Shown one piece after another: positions 1 to 8,278 of a stretch of DNA of 64,000 nucleotides (its first letter is position 1; every line of letters begins with the position of its first letter). The position numbers were made by a program, and so were the translations under genes. Source of the stretch: Christensenellaceae bacterium (GTDB lineage: Bacteria > Bacillota > Clostridia > Christensenellales > UBA1750); the NCBI GenBank assembly GCA_031280685.1, contig JAITGM010000011.1, forward strand, positions 1-64,000, given 5' to 3'. The notes below the pieces were generated by a model that was given only the letters and a program-made list of their open reading frames with translations, did no database searches and had not been told where the DNA came from.

Positions 1-395
1 GCGTCCGCGCTGCGCAAGATCGCGCCGGCGTTGCCCGGATCCTGCACCCCGTCGAGCGCCACCAGCGGGAGAGTGACCTGCCCGGCCTGCGGAATGCGCG
101 CGCTGCAAAGGAGCGGCTGAGGGCTCTTGGTTTCGGCCACGGCTTCGAGCACGCGCCCATGCACAGCGTAGGCGGCCTTTGCCCTGGCGCACAGGGCCCG
201 GGCAGGCTCGCTTCCCTCAAAACCGCTGAGGATCAGCGCGGTTTCAATGGCAAGGCCGGCCTTCAGCGCCTCTGCGCAGAGCTTTTCGCCCTCGATCAGG
301 AAGCTGCCGCCGCTTTTGCGGCCCTTCGCGCCTTGCAGCGCCCGCATTTCCTGCGCGACCGGGTTTTTTGTGCTTTCAATCAGCTTCAGGCTCAT
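1..395 (-). CDS. TrmH/SpoU-family RNA methyltransferase (3' part beyond the window)
   Basis: This is the N-terminal 131 residues of a SpoU-class (SPOUT fold) RNA 2'-O-ribose methyltransferase, which transfers a methyl group from SAM to rRNA or tRNA. The N-terminal substrate-binding part (IESTKNPVAQEMRAL, then FLIEGEKLCAEAL) is followed at the window edge by the family motif LDGVQDPGNAGAILRSADA, the start of the knotted catalytic domain. I chose the ATG at 393-395 because AGGGG lies six bases upstream; an in-frame ATG at 399-401 would leave no spacing. It follows rplT on the same strand after a terminator, the usual place for this gene in Clostridia. The exact rRNA target cannot be read. Confidence 0.9.
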   Translation of the reverse strand, partial: MSLKLIESTKNPVAQEMRALQGAKGRKSGGSFLIEGEKLCAEALKAGLAIETALILSGFEGSEPARALCARAKAAYAVHGRVLEAVAETKSPQPLLCSARIPQAGQVTLPLVALDGVQDPGNAGAILRSAD

Positions 396-416
396 GCTCA
401 TCCCCTCAAAAGATGA

Positions 417-455
417 AAAACGGAGCCGCCTCGCTTGGGGCGGCCCCGTTTTTTC
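417..455 (-). terminator. Terminator after rplT
   Basis: Eleven-base arms at 420-430 and 439-449 (CGGAGCCGCC/GGCGGCCCCG, one wobble) end on the minus strand in a T run. It closes the infC-rpmI-rplT operon ahead of the methyltransferase gene. Because the other side is also T-rich it could act in both directions. Confidence 0.8.
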
Positions 456-463
456 CGCTTTGC

Positions 464-820
464 TCAGGCCAGCTTGGCCTTCGCGGTTTCGACCACCTTT
501 TCGAAGGCGCCCGGGTTGTTTACTGCCAAATCGGCCAGGATCTTGCGGTTGACGATCACGCCAGAAAGCTTCAGGCCGTTGATAAAGCGGCTGTAAGACA
601 GGCCGTAGGGGCGAACCGCCGCGTTGATGCGGGCGATCCACAGCCTGCGGAAATCGCGCTTGCGCAGGCGGCGTCCGACGTAAGCGTAGCGCAGCGAGCG
701 GGCGACCTGCTCCGTCGCAGCCCTGTATTGCTTGGATTTTGCGCCAAAGTAGCCCTTCGCAAGCTTAAAAACCTTCCTGCGGCGCTTCTTGGCGTTTACT
801 GACATCTTGATTCTTGCCAT
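464..820 (-). CDS. rplT: 50S ribosomal protein L20
   Basis: L20 is needed for early assembly of the large ribosomal subunit and in many bacteria represses its own operon. The 118-residue product has the usual length, the basic start [20 protein letters not shown] and the core [14 protein letters not shown] typical of the family. It is the last gene of infC-rpmI-rplT, 26 bases after rpmI, with an AAGGAGG-type ribosome site. Its product is the expected ligand for the leader upstream of infC, though that regulation is inferred from other Firmicutes. Confidence 0.98.
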   Translation of the reverse strand: MARIKMSVNAKKRRRKVFKLAKGYFGAKSKQYRAATEQVARSLRYAYVGRRLRKRDFRRLWIARINAAVRPYGLSYSRFINGLKLSGVIVNRKILADLAVNNPGAFEKVVETAKAKLA

Positions 821-846
821 TTTCGTAAGCCTCCTTCAAAAAGGTT

Positions 847-1044
847 TTATTGGTAGGGCAGCATTTTTTTGACGGTCTTCGCCTCGGCGCTGGAAACCAG
901 GCCGGGCTTGCGCAGATGGCGGGTGCGCTTGGTAGTCTTCAGGTGCGGCTGGTGGGATGTGAACGCCTTGCCGCGCTTGATCTTGCCGGAAGCCGTAAAG
1001 CTGAAGCGCTTTGCCGCGCCGCGATGCGATTTTTGCTTAGGCAT
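847..1044 (-). CDS. rpmI: 50S ribosomal protein L35
   Basis: Small basic protein of the large ribosomal subunit. The 65 residues carry the family start MPKQKSHRGAAKRF and the motif GKIKRGKAFTSH, matching L35 along the whole length. It lies between infC and rplT, the invariant order of this operon, with an AGGAGG ribosome site just upstream. Confidence 0.97.
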   Translation of the reverse strand: MPKQKSHRGAAKRFSFTASGKIKRGKAFTSHQPHLKTTKRTRHLRKPGLVSSAEAKTVKKMLPYQ

Positions 1045-1080
1045 GAGAATCCTCCTCCCTGAACGTGAAATAATATGATC

Positions 1081-1590
1081 TTACTTGTCTTTCTTCGGCG
1101 AAAGCATCATGGTCATGGTGCGGCCTTCCGTAGCCGGGGCGCGATCCATCACCGCATACTCCTTAACCCTATCGAAAAACGAGTTCATCACCTGCAGACC
1201 GATTTCGGAGTGCGTCACCATCCTGCCCCTAAAGCGGATGGAGGCTTTGATTTTGTCGCCCTCCTGCAGGAACTTGATCGCCTCGCGCACGCGCACGTTC
1301 ATGTCGTGCTCCTCAATCGTTGCGGAAAGGCGAACCTCTTTGAGCACAATGACCTTTTGATTCTTCCGCGCTTCCCTGTCGCGCTTGGACTGCTCGTAGC
1401 GGTACTTGCCATAATCCATCAGCTTGCAGACCGGCGGCTTGGCAGTCGGCGCGATCTTGACCAAGTCAAGCTCCTTTTCTTCGGCAAGGCCCATGGCCTG
1501 CGCAAGCGGCATCACACCAAGCTGCTCGCCCTCTGCGCCGATGAGGCGAACCTCTCTGTCGCGAATCTCCTCATTGATCATCATGTTCAT
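1081..1590 (-). CDS. infC: Translation initiation factor IF-3
   Basis: IF-3 binds the 30S subunit, keeps it apart from 50S and checks the start codon-initiator tRNA pairing. The protein shows the N-terminal motif INEEIRDREVRLIG, the SIRFRGRMVTHSEIG region of the C-terminal domain and the usual length (169 residues). The open frame runs further upstream, but that part overlaps the leader terminator at 1640-1664, so it cannot be the start. ATG 1588-1590 is chosen, with ATGs at 1584 and 1581 as alternatives. The only strong ribosome site (GGAGGTG, 1604-1610) is 14-15 bases from this ATG, unusually far. infC in many bacteria uses rare start codons, but none sits at better spacing here. Confidence 0.95.
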   Translation of the reverse strand: MNMMINEEIRDREVRLIGAEGEQLGVMPLAQAMGLAEEKELDLVKIAPTAKPPVCKLMDYGKYRYEQSKRDREARKNQKVIVLKEVRLSATIEEHDMNVRVREAIKFLQEGDKIKASIRFRGRMVTHSEIGLQVMNSFFDRVKEYAVMDRAPATEGRTMTMMLSPKKDK

Positions 1591-1639
1591 GTTTGCTGCA
1601 GTGCACCTCCAAAATTTTCGCCTTTCGGCTTTTGCCCGC

Positions 1640-1781
1640 AAAAAAACGGGCTCGCAAGAGCCCGCTCATCAAAACATAGCCTGGATGCGGAGGACAAAGG
1701 CCCAAAACCACAACCGAGGAAAGAATTGGCTACCCTGTTGGCCATGCCACAGGGTGAGAAGCGGGCGCTTCTGCTTTCAAC
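1640..1781 (-). ncRNA. infC operon leader RNA with attenuator terminator
   Basis: About 140 bases lie between the promoter and the infC ribosome site. The leader includes a pairing element (CACCCTGT with ACAGGGT) around 1741-1757 and ends in a clean intrinsic terminator: stem CGGGCTC/GAGCCCG (1647-1664), tetraloop GCAA, then seven T on the minus strand. This layout is that of the L20/IF-3-type autoregulatory leaders known from Firmicutes, where excess L20 promotes termination. Assignment to a specific RNA family would need a covariance-model search. Confidence 0.65.
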
Positions 1782-1787
1782 AAAGTT

Positions 1788-1815
1788 ATTATACCCCATT
1801 TTTGAGCGCTGTCAA
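1788..1815 (-). promoter_or_regulatory. Consensus housekeeping promoter of infC-rpmI-rplT
   Basis: On the minus strand TTGACA (1810-1815) and TATAAT (1788-1793) are separated by 16 bases. Both hexamers match the sigma-70/sigma-A consensus perfectly, as expected for a strongly expressed translation operon. Confidence 0.85.
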
Positions 1816-1904
1816 GCAAAAAGAAGGAAAAAACGCACCAGCGGGCATTTCCCCTGCGCTTGGGGGCGCGCGGCGCTGCGCACCGTTCTTGGGCGGCGTC
1901 TTTT

Positions 1905-3308
1905 TTAGGCCCTCGGCGCGCCTCCGGCGCGCGGGCGCAGGCCGGCTGCGATCTCTTTCACCATTCGGATTGCGGAAATCCCCTTTTCGTCCTCCATATG
2001 CGAAACGAAATAGAGCACGATGCCAAGGCGCGTCAGGCAGGAAACGAAAACGGCCACCTTATACGGATCGGCCAGCAGGCCAAAGAGATCAAAGCCATGT
2101 TCGAGCACCAGCGCGCGGGTGCCCTCAATCAGCACGCCGCCTACGAGCGTACCAAGGAAGGTTCCGCAAAGATTCGCCATGCACGAAAACACCGCGATGT
2201 AGGATGGGCGCAGGTCATCCGGCGAATGGCTGAGCTGCATGGCCGTGACAACCAGGTTCGCCGCGGACCAGAACGTCGCGCCGACGACGTTGTGCAGCAG
2301 CATCGGACAAAAGCTGCCCGGCACCGAGAAGAGGAAGAAGCCCGGCGTCAGCGCCGCAACGATGCAGGAAACCCACAAAACCGGCTTGGAGCCATAACGA
2401 TCAAAGACCCTGCCCCACCTGGAAACGACCAAAAAGGTCGTCAGCGCCGAAGCGATCTGGCTCGAGAGCGTCACCTGGGTGAAGTTCAGGCCCATTTCGT
2501 CCAAGGCATAGCGGTTGAGGTAGGGCCCGCAGATGTTGGCGGTGAAGCACCAGGCGGTCCAAAACAGCGTCAAGCGCACGAAAGGCTTATCTTGCAGAAT
2601 CTTCTTAAAAGTCGGCAGAATTTTCACCTTCTGGGGCGGCTGGGAGTAGACTTCCTTCACGAAGACGAAGGAGGCCATATCCAGCGTGCCAAAGATGCCG
2701 CCCAGCACGAAGACCAGCGAATACCCAGGGAAGCCGGGGATCGAGTCAAGCAGGAAAGCGATGAGCAGGCCAAAGAGCGTGCCAATGAGGGAATTGATGC
2801 TGTCGCGCAGCGAAAACCAGCGCCCGCGGATGCGCATGGGCAGCAGGTCAGAAAGCCAGGGGAACCACGAAACGTTGATGACCGCCCCGCCGAAGGAAGA
2901 GATGCCCACCAGGAAGATCACCGACCAGAGCCTGAGCCAGACCGGATCCATGGGCACAAAATAGGGTACCAGACCCACGAGGATCCAGAGCAGGCGCGAG
3001 GTCAGCCCCAGGGTCAGCATATATTTTTTGCGCTTTTGGGTCCTGCTCACGAGCGAGGCGAAGGGGATCTGCAAAAGCGTCGCCGCGAACGGGATGCCGC
3101 TGAGCAGGCCGAAGCTCAAGTCGTTGGCCTTCAGGGCGCCGGCGAAGCCCGCCAGCGCGGGGCCATTGGTGACAATGCCGCAGAGATTGCCGAAGATGTT
3201 GGCCACGATGATGGCGTGCATGCTGCGGCGAATATCGGGCAGCAGGCGCGCTTCGTCATACAGTGCCGAGAATGGAGACCGAATGAGGCTGCGAAAGCGG
3301 CTCAACAC
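1905..3308 (-). CDS. MFS transporter
   Basis: A 467-residue integral membrane protein with about twelve hydrophobic segments in two halves joined by a central loop near residues 210-240 (EVYSQPPQKVKILPTFKKIL). Between helices 2 and 3 is a basic loop (SRTQKRKKYML) like the MFS A-motif, and the second half has the similar RWGRVFDRYGSKPVL. The substrate is unknown. The start is GTG 3306-3308, seven to eight bases after AGGGG. It stands alone, about 90 bases upstream of the infC promoter on the same strand. A substrate cannot be inferred from the neighbours. Confidence 0.85.
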   Translation of the reverse strand: MLSRFRSLIRSPFSALYDEARLLPDIRRSMHAIIVANIFGNLCGIVTNGPALAGFAGALKANDLSFGLLSGIPFAATLLQIPFASLVSRTQKRKKYMLTLGLTSRLLWILVGLVPYFVPMDPVWLRLWSVIFLVGISSFGGAVINVSWFPWLSDLLPMRIRGRWFSLRDSINSLIGTLFGLLIAFLLDSIPGFPGYSLVFVLGGIFGTLDMASFVFVKEVYSQPPQKVKILPTFKKILQDKPFVRLTLFWTAWCFTANICGPYLNRYALDEMGLNFTQVTLSSQIASALTTFLVVSRWGRVFDRYGSKPVLWVSCIVAALTPGFFLFSVPGSFCPMLLHNVVGATFWSAANLVVTAMQLSHSPDDLRPSYIAVFSCMANLCGTFLGTLVGGVLIEGTRALVLEHGFDLFGLLADPYKVAVFVSCLTRLGIVLYFVSHMEDEKGISAIRMVKEIAAGLRPRAGGAPRA

Positions 3309-3339
3309 GTTCTTTCCCCTCTGCCTTCATCAAAGATGG

Positions 3340-3406
3340 GGCGCGCCAGCGCGCCGGGCCCCGAAACACACCCAATTAATCATACTCAAGCACGGCGCAA
3401 AGTCAA
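3340..3406 (-). promoter_or_regulatory. MFS gene promoter with downstream palindrome
   Basis: TTGACT (3401-3406) and TATGAT (3379-3384) on the minus strand are 16 bases apart. Between the expected start site and the ribosome site lies a 16-base palindrome, GGCGCGCCAGCGCGCC (3340-3355), which could be an operator or a tight hairpin. Confidence 0.55.
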
Positions 3407-3450
3407 CCGAAATCTTTCATGAAATCGCAGTTTTTCTTCGCCCTGCGAAG

Positions 3451-3497
3451 GCGCGGAAAAGGCCGGGTCCGGAACCGGCCTTTTCCGCGCGTTTTTT
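3451..3497. terminator. Long-stem terminator between CAP gene and MFS gene
   Basis: Perfect 16-base arms at 3451-3466 and 3475-3490 (GCGCGGAAAAGGCCGG and its complement) around an 8-base loop, followed by six T on the plus strand. On the minus strand the inner GGCCGG/CCGGCC stem is followed by TTTT, so it can terminate the CAP gene as well. Confidence 0.75.
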
Positions 3498-3544
3498 ATG
3501 CGTTTGCAAAGGATTCCAAGGCGCTTTTAGCCGTTCTTCGCCTC

Positions 3545-4483
3545 TTAGCTCATAAAGAACTGCGCCCAGTAGTGCACGCCGCCGATTTCTGCGTGCGCCA
3601 CGCCAATCTTGGTGTAGCTCGCCTTCATGATGTTGGCATAGTGCCCGGGGCTTGACATCCACGCGGCCATCACGCGCTCCGCGCTCTGCTGGCCTTTGGC
3701 GATGTTTTCCCCGGCGCCGCGGTAGCTGGCGCCCGCCTCTTTCAGCGCGGTGAAGGGGTCGCTGCCATTTGGTCTGGTGTGAGAAAAGCTCTGGGCGATC
3801 TCCGCCGTGCGCACCGAGGCCGCGGCCACCGCGTTTGCGTCCACGGCCAGGGCACCCAGGCCCTGCTTGGCGCGTTCCTCATTCACCTGGCGAACGACCT
3901 CCTGCGCGTAGGCGTCCATGCCGGCGCTCGGCTGCTGGGCAGGGGCGGAAGGGGCAGGGCTTACGGGCTGCTGGCTAGGTTGGGTGGAAGGGGCCTGCGT
4001 CGCCGCCGGCTTTTGGCTTGCGGCCGGACGCTGGGCGGGCTGGCAGGCCTGCCGTGCGCCGTTTTGGGCGCAATCTGCGCTGTTTTGGGCATAGGCCGAT
4101 CTGTTTTGGCCGCAGATCGCGCCGCTCTGGGCGCAATTCAGGCCGTTCTGGGCGCAGGCCGTGCCGTTTTGCGGGCAGATGCCGTTTTGGGGGCAGTTCT
4201 GGCTCCCCTGCGCGTTTGCGCAGCTATTGGCGGCGGCCACGCCGGCCTGGGCCGTGGGCAAAGGGCAGGCGGCGATGTAGTTGGCGTTGGCGGCGGCCAC
4301 GGTGCTGCCGTAGCTTGGCTGGTTGCAGCTTTGCTGCTGGCCGTTGCCCTTGCCATACCAGGAAGCCGGCCTGGTGCGGCCGAACTGGCAGGGCTGCTCG
4401 GCCGCGCTGGCGATGCCGCCAAAGACCAAAATGAGGACTGCGGCAAAGGCCGCGACGAGTTTTTTGGTTTTAGGTAAAAACAT
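3545..4483 (-). CDS. Secreted CAP (SCP/YkwD) domain protein with Cys-rich 7-residue repeats
   Basis: A 312-residue exported protein. Residues 1-28 form a signal peptide (MFLPKTKK, then a hydrophobic run ending IASAAEQP). Residues about 96-144 hold a 7-residue repeat of the form CxQNGxx, residues 146-186 are Pro/Gln/Ser-rich linker, and residues 190-312 are a CAP domain of the YkwD type found in Gram-positive surface and spore proteins (VNEERAKQGLGAL, FSHTRPNGSDPF, GENIAKG, WMSSPGHYANIM). The CAP signature His, Glu and His are present. Start ATG 4481-4483 is nine bases after AAGGAGG; the open frame continues upstream but without signal. The molecular function of bacterial CAP domains is generally unknown. 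Confidence 0.88.
   Translation of the reverse strand: MFLPKTKKLVAAFAAVLILVFGGIASAAEQPCQFGRTRPASWYGKGNGQQQSCNQPSYGSTVAAANANYIAACPLPTAQAGVAAANSCANAQGSQNCPQNGICPQNGTACAQNGLNCAQSGAICGQNRSAYAQNSADCAQNGARQACQPAQRPAASQKPAATQAPSTQPSQQPVSPAPSAPAQQPSAGMDAYAQEVVRQVNEERAKQGLGALAVDANAVAAASVRTAEIAQSFSHTRPNGSDPFTALKEAGASYRGAGENIAKGQQSAERVMAAWMSSPGHYANIMKASYTKIGVAHAEIGGVHYWAQFFMS
4052..4198 (-). repeat. 21-bp tandem repeat encoding CxQNGxx
   Basis: Seven or so degenerate 21-base units within the CAP-domain gene encode consecutive CPQNG, CAQNG, CAQSG, CGQNR, YAQNS and CAQNG heptads. Most units place a Cys at the same position. The periodicity is within the reading frame, so it is a protein repeat rather than an intergenic array. 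Confidence 0.8.
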
Positions 4484-4516
4484 GCGGGGATTCCTCCTTG
4501 CAAAAGATTTGCCCAA

Positions 4517-4545
4517 AGAATACCCGCAGCCATGACGACGAACAA
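4517..4545 (-). promoter_or_regulatory. Promoter of the CAP-domain gene
   Basis: TTGTTC (4540-4545) and TATTCT (4517-4522) on the minus strand with a 17-base spacer, about 35 bases upstream of the start. From 4546 to 4757 no gene is visible. An inverted repeat GAAATGGCT/AGCCATTTC (4672-4680 and 4707-4715) downstream of the next gene may be a weak terminator without a good T run. Confidence 0.5.
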
Positions 4546-4757
4546 TGGCAGGCGCTTGCAATCACGCCTGATTTTAGGTCTTTTTGCGTTTCAAACCTGT
4601 ATCGAAATCCCACCGAAGGAAAAAGGAAACCATGGCTAAACAAGATGGGGCAAGCAGGGAGGAATCCCATAGAAATGGCTGGTTTTTAAGCCAAAGAAGT
4701 TCCTGGAGCCATTTCGATTTCCTTGCGTTTTTGGCATTATTTCATGATGAAATATAG

Positions 4758-5723
4758 TTATTTTTCATCACTATATTCCGCACTCCCTTGCGCGGGTTCT
4801 TCAAAGAAGAGCGAGAGCACGAGATCCCGCAGGGCGACATCGTCGGGCAGATACTCGCTCTCGGGGCCGCTGCGTCTATCCTCCCCCGGGATCCGGCCCG
4901 TTTCGGGCTCAGAGACACCGCTTGCGGCCAGGGCGCCACGGGCAAAGGCCAAAAGCTCCTCAGCGCGCATGCTCGTCCGCGCGGCGTGCAAGATCTCGCC
5001 GGCCCCCTCTTCGCCGCGCCCGCTGCTCGCCAGCGCCTGCAAAAAGCGCAGTGCCATCCCGCGATGGCGGCCGAGACGCCTCTCATCGGTGCCCGGGTAG
5101 GGGGAACCGTCGGCATCGCGCGGGGTGAACGAAGCGTATTCCGCCAGGCGCTGCCCGAGCGGCTGCAGCCCTTCGCCCAGACCGTAAGCAGCGGCGAAGT
5201 CCGCGTCCACATCGAGCGGCACATCACCCAGAATCTCATTGATGCCCTCGAGCTGTACCGCGTTCATCACGATGTAATGGTCGATCGGCGCGCCCAGAAG
5301 GATTTGGGAAACCGCCTCCAGCACGTTCCCTTCGCCACGGCCCGCGGCATCGGCCGCGGAATAGGCAAGCCGCACTTCCTCGCGAACCTCGCGGAGGGTT
5401 TCGCCCTCATAGCGCCAAAAAACTGCCTTGGTTTCGATGGGAACCGAGTAAATCGCGAGCTTTTCCGCCCTCTCGTCCAGCACGAGAAGCTGCAGGGAGG
5501 AAACCAGGGATCTGCCCTGCCCATCGTAACCGATGCCGATGCAGAGCAGGCTTTGCAGGCCCGTTTTGGGCAGCAGGGCGCCTTGGGGCGGCGTGAAGGG
5601 CTGCGGGTCAAGCCCCGGCCTGCCCGCCGGCCCCCGCGCCTGGCCGCAGCCTGCGAAAAGCAGCGCAAGCGCGCAGAGCACAAGCGCAAAAAGCCGGTTT
5701 TTCCAACTTTTTTTATTCCTCAT
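4758..5723 (-). CDS. LytR-CpsA-Psr-like lipoprotein
   Basis: A 321-residue predicted lipoprotein: basic start MRNKKSWKNR, hydrophobic stretch and lipobox LFAGC with Cys 26. The middle resembles LCP domains, which attach wall polymers to peptidoglycan: SLQLLVLDERAEKLAIYSVP (target strand), and the conserved IDHYIVMNAVQLEGINEILGDVPLDVDAD segment equivalent to the family's helix and GGV region. The usual arginines of the active site are not clearly present, so enzymatic activity is uncertain. Start ATG 5721-5723 follows GGAGAG. It begins 14 bases after the mreB homologue ends, so the two form an operon linking cell shape and wall assembly. Confidence 0.65.
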   Translation of the reverse strand: MRNKKSWKNRLFALVLCALALLFAGCGQARGPAGRPGLDPQPFTPPQGALLPKTGLQSLLCIGIGYDGQGRSLVSSLQLLVLDERAEKLAIYSVPIETKAVFWRYEGETLREVREEVRLAYSAADAAGRGEGNVLEAVSQILLGAPIDHYIVMNAVQLEGINEILGDVPLDVDADFAAAYGLGEGLQPLGQRLAEYASFTPRDADGSPYPGTDERRLGRHRGMALRFLQALASSGRGEEGAGEILHAARTSMRAEELLAFARGALAASGVSEPETGRIPGEDRRSGPESEYLPDDVALRDLVLSLFFEEPAQGSAEYSDEK

Positions 5724-5736
5724 CGTTACTCTCCGC

Positions 5737-6780
5737 TCATAAGCGCTTAAAGTCATAGCGCACGGGCTTGCGGTAGCCTTGAACCAGGTCGCCGTAATCG
5801 GCCGCGCTTTCCATCGCGCGGCCGATGCCCAGCGCAACGCACTCCATAGGCCTATCTGCCACGGTGCAGGGCACCTTGATGGTCGCGAGCACCCGCCTTG
5901 GCAGGCCAGTGAGCAGCGCGCCGCCACCGGTTAAGATGATGCCGCGCCGCTGAATATCGGAAGAAAGCTCGGGCGGCGTGCGCTCAAGCACGGAATGAAT
6001 CGCTTCGACGATCTGCGCTGCCGGTTCCTCCAGCGCCACGCTGATTTCCTTAGCCGAAACGTGCACGGTTCTTGGCAGGCCGTCGATCAAGTTGCGGCCC
6101 GTCACATCCATGGAACCCAAGGGGGGCTCGGGCGAAACCATGCCGATCTGCATCTTGATCAGCTCCGCCGTCCTTTCGCCGATCAAAACATTGTAGCGCC
6201 TGCGCATATAGCGCACGATGGCTTCATCCACCCTTTCGCCCGCGATGCGGATCGACTCGATGAGCACCGGGGTGTTCATCGAAAGAAGGGCGATGTCGGT
6301 CGTGCCGCCGCCAATATCCACCACGACGGAGCCGCCGGGCAGGCCGATATCCAGCCCGGAGCCGAGCGCCGCCGCGAGGGGCTCCAAAATCAGGCGCACG
6401 TCGCCCGCGCCCGCATCGAGCAGCGCTTCGACGACGGAGCGGCGCTCCACCTCCGTGATCCCGGAGGGCACGGAAACCACTACGTGCGGCCTCGTGAGCG
6501 AGAAGCGGCCCAGAACCCTGCGCAAATAGTAATGAAGCATCCTCTCGGTCAGGTCATAGTCCGAAATTACGCCGCCGCGCAAGGGGCGGATCACGCTGAC
6601 GTTCTTGGGCGTGCGGCCCATCATCTTCTGCGCCTCGCTCCCCACGGCGATGATTGCGCGCGCCTGCTCGTCCACCGCGACGATTGAGGGCTCGCTCAGC
6701 ACGATGCCCCTGCCGCGCACGTGCATCAGGGAATTGGAGGTGCCCAGGTCTATGCCGATATCCCTCGTGATCAGCGCCAA
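5737..6780 (-). CDS. mreB: MreB-family rod-shape actin homologue
   Basis: MreB/Mbl filaments under the membrane direct lateral wall synthesis. The 347-residue product has the actin-fold ATP motifs DIGIDLGTSNSL (phosphate 1), VVDIGGGTTDIAL (phosphate 2) and GIILTGGGALLTG (adenosine). The start is taken as TTG 6778-6780, seven bases after AAGGGGAG; a TTG 17 codons upstream has no ribosome site. It is upstream of the LCP-like gene, not with mreC/mreD, so it is likely an accessory paralogue (Mbl or MreBH type) rather than the mreBCD copy. Confidence 0.93.
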   Translation of the reverse strand: MALITRDIGIDLGTSNSLMHVRGRGIVLSEPSIVAVDEQARAIIAVGSEAQKMMGRTPKNVSVIRPLRGGVISDYDLTERMLHYYLRRVLGRFSLTRPHVVVSVPSGITEVERRSVVEALLDAGAGDVRLILEPLAAALGSGLDIGLPGGSVVVDIGGGTTDIALLSMNTPVLIESIRIAGERVDEAIVRYMRRRYNVLIGERTAELIKMQIGMVSPEPPLGSMDVTGRNLIDGLPRTVHVSAKEISVALEEPAAQIVEAIHSVLERTPPELSSDIQRRGIILTGGGALLTGLPRRVLATIKVPCTVADRPMECVALGIGRAMESAADYGDLVQGYRKPVRYDFKRL

Positions 6781-6835
6781 ACTCAAACTCCCCTTCCCAC
6801 CCCGCACGGGCGCGTTTCTTTTTTTATGCAAGGGC

Positions 6836-6905
6836 AGTATAGCATAGTTTGCCCAAAAAGAGTAGCTTCGCCGCGCCTTGCGCTTTTGGCAAAATGGATT
6901 ATACT
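6836..6905. promoter_or_regulatory. Divergent promoter region mreB / folC
   Basis: Two back-to-back -10 boxes are visible: TATACT on the minus strand (6836-6841) facing mreB and TATACT on the plus strand (6900-6905) facing folC, the latter with TTGCGC 16 bases upstream. The minus-strand -35 is weak. Confidence 0.4.
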
Positions 6906-6953
6906 AGTTGGGCAAGCAAAACCAGTTCCCCGGCGGGGGGAAAGGGGGCAAAT

Positions 6954-8252
6954 TTGAACTACGACGAGGCCCTGCGCTTCATCAACAGCCGGGCGGGCAT
7001 GGGTAAAAAGCTCGGCCTTCAAAACATGCGCAGGCTGCTCGCCCGCCTGGGCGACCCGCAAAAGAGCTTCAAGAGCCTGCACGTCGCGGGCACGAACGGC
7101 AAGGGCTCCACCTGCGCCTTCCTCGAAAGCGCCCTGCGAAGCTCCGGGCTGCGCACGGGCCTTTATATTTCGCCCTATTTGATGCGCTACAACGAGCGCA
7201 TTCAGCTTGGCGGCCAGCCCATCGGCGATGATGCGCTGGCAAGGCTCACTACCATCGCAGCGCGCGAGCTGCGCGCCATGGAGGAAGCTGGCGAAGGCTC
7301 CGTCACCATCTTCGAACTGGGCACGGCCATCGCCTTTTTGGCTTTTAAAGAAACCAAGATAGACTATGCCGTGGTCGAGGTCGGGCTGGGCGGGCGCTTT
7401 GACCCCACAAACGTGATTTCGCCGGTCTGCTGCGCCATCGCGCGCATCGGGCTGGACCATGTGCGGCTCCTTGGCGATACCATCGAGCAGATCGCGGCCG
7501 AAAAGGCGGGCATCGCCAAAAAAGGCGTGCCGCTGGTACTGCAAGCCCAGGAAGAGAGCGTAAAGGGCGTCGTTCTCGCGGCCTGCGCGGCCGCCGGCGC
7601 CCCGTTTTTAGACCTTGGCGCCCACAGGCCTTGCTCCGTTGCCCTAAGCCCCTTCGGCGCGCGCTTTCGGGCCGATCTTTCGGGCCTTGAGGGCGAGTAC
7701 GAGATCCGCCTGCCCGGCGCACACCAGGTTGAAAACGCGCTTACAGCGCTAGGCGTGCTCTCGCTCATCGCCAAGGAGGCTGGGCTTCAATATACCGCGG
7801 TTCGCCGAGGCCTGTGCAACGCGGCCTGGCCGGGCAGGCTGGAATGGTTCCAAAACGCCCTGCTGGACGGCGCCCACAACCCGCAGGGCGCTTTGAGCGC
7901 AGCAGCCTACTTAAAAGAGCAGTTCCCCGGCGAGCGCTTCACGCTGCTCTTTGGCATGATGGCAGATAAAAACGTGGAGGAAACCCAAAAAATCCTCGCG
8001 CCGCTGCTCTCGCGGGCGGTTTGCGTCCGCCCGGAAGGCATCCCGCGCGCCAAGGATCCGGGCGAGCTCGCCCGCGGCTTTTTGGCGCTCGGCGTCCCCG
8101 CGGAAGAAGCTCCGAACACGAAGGAAGGCCTTTTCCGCGCCCAATCCCTGGCCGAAGGCAGCAAGCTGCTCATCTGCGGCTCGCTCTATCTCGCGGGCGA
8201 AGCCCGCCTGCTGCTCGGGGCGGCTTCGCCCGCCCGCTTCCCCAAAAACTAG
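6954..8252 (+). CDS. folC: Bifunctional folylpolyglutamate / dihydrofolate synthase
   Basis: Adds glutamate to dihydropteroate and then to reduced folates using ATP, retaining folates in the cell. The 432-residue protein has the Mur-ligase-like P-loop HVAGTNGKGST at residues 43-53, the family motif YISPYLMRYNERI, the VEVGLGGRFDPTN segment and the C-terminal DGAHNPQG. TTG 6954-6956 is chosen as start because AGGGGG lies five bases upstream and the homology begins at NYDEALRFI; an ATG 35 codons upstream overlaps the promoter. The glycolipid synthase gene follows 26 bases downstream. Confidence 0.95.
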   Translation: MNYDEALRFINSRAGMGKKLGLQNMRRLLARLGDPQKSFKSLHVAGTNGKGSTCAFLESALRSSGLRTGLYISPYLMRYNERIQLGGQPIGDDALARLTTIAARELRAMEEAGEGSVTIFELGTAIAFLAFKETKIDYAVVEVGLGGRFDPTNVISPVCCAIARIGLDHVRLLGDTIEQIAAEKAGIAKKGVPLVLQAQEESVKGVVLAACAAAGAPFLDLGAHRPCSVALSPFGARFRADLSGLEGEYEIRLPGAHQVENALTALGVLSLIAKEAGLQYTAVRRGLCNAAWPGRLEWFQNALLDGAHNPQGALSAAAYLKEQFPGERFTLLFGMMADKNVEETQKILAPLLSRAVCVRPEGIPRAKDPGELARGFLALGVPAEEAPNTKEGLFRAQSLAEGSKLLICGSLYLAGEARLLLGAASPARFPKN

Positions 8253-8278
8253 GCCCACACGCAAAGGAGGAAGGCCCG

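Noticed and set aside
1860-3422. A 520-codon plus-strand open frame opposite the MFS gene
   Set aside because: Its composition is Gln/Arg/Glu-rich without domains, the opposite strand encodes a clear MFS transporter, and it lacks a proper ribosome site; it is a high-G+C shadow.
4052-4198. CRISPR-like array in the 21-bp repeats
   Set aside because: Units are directly adjacent, in frame and encode a protein repeat; no spacers and no cas genes.
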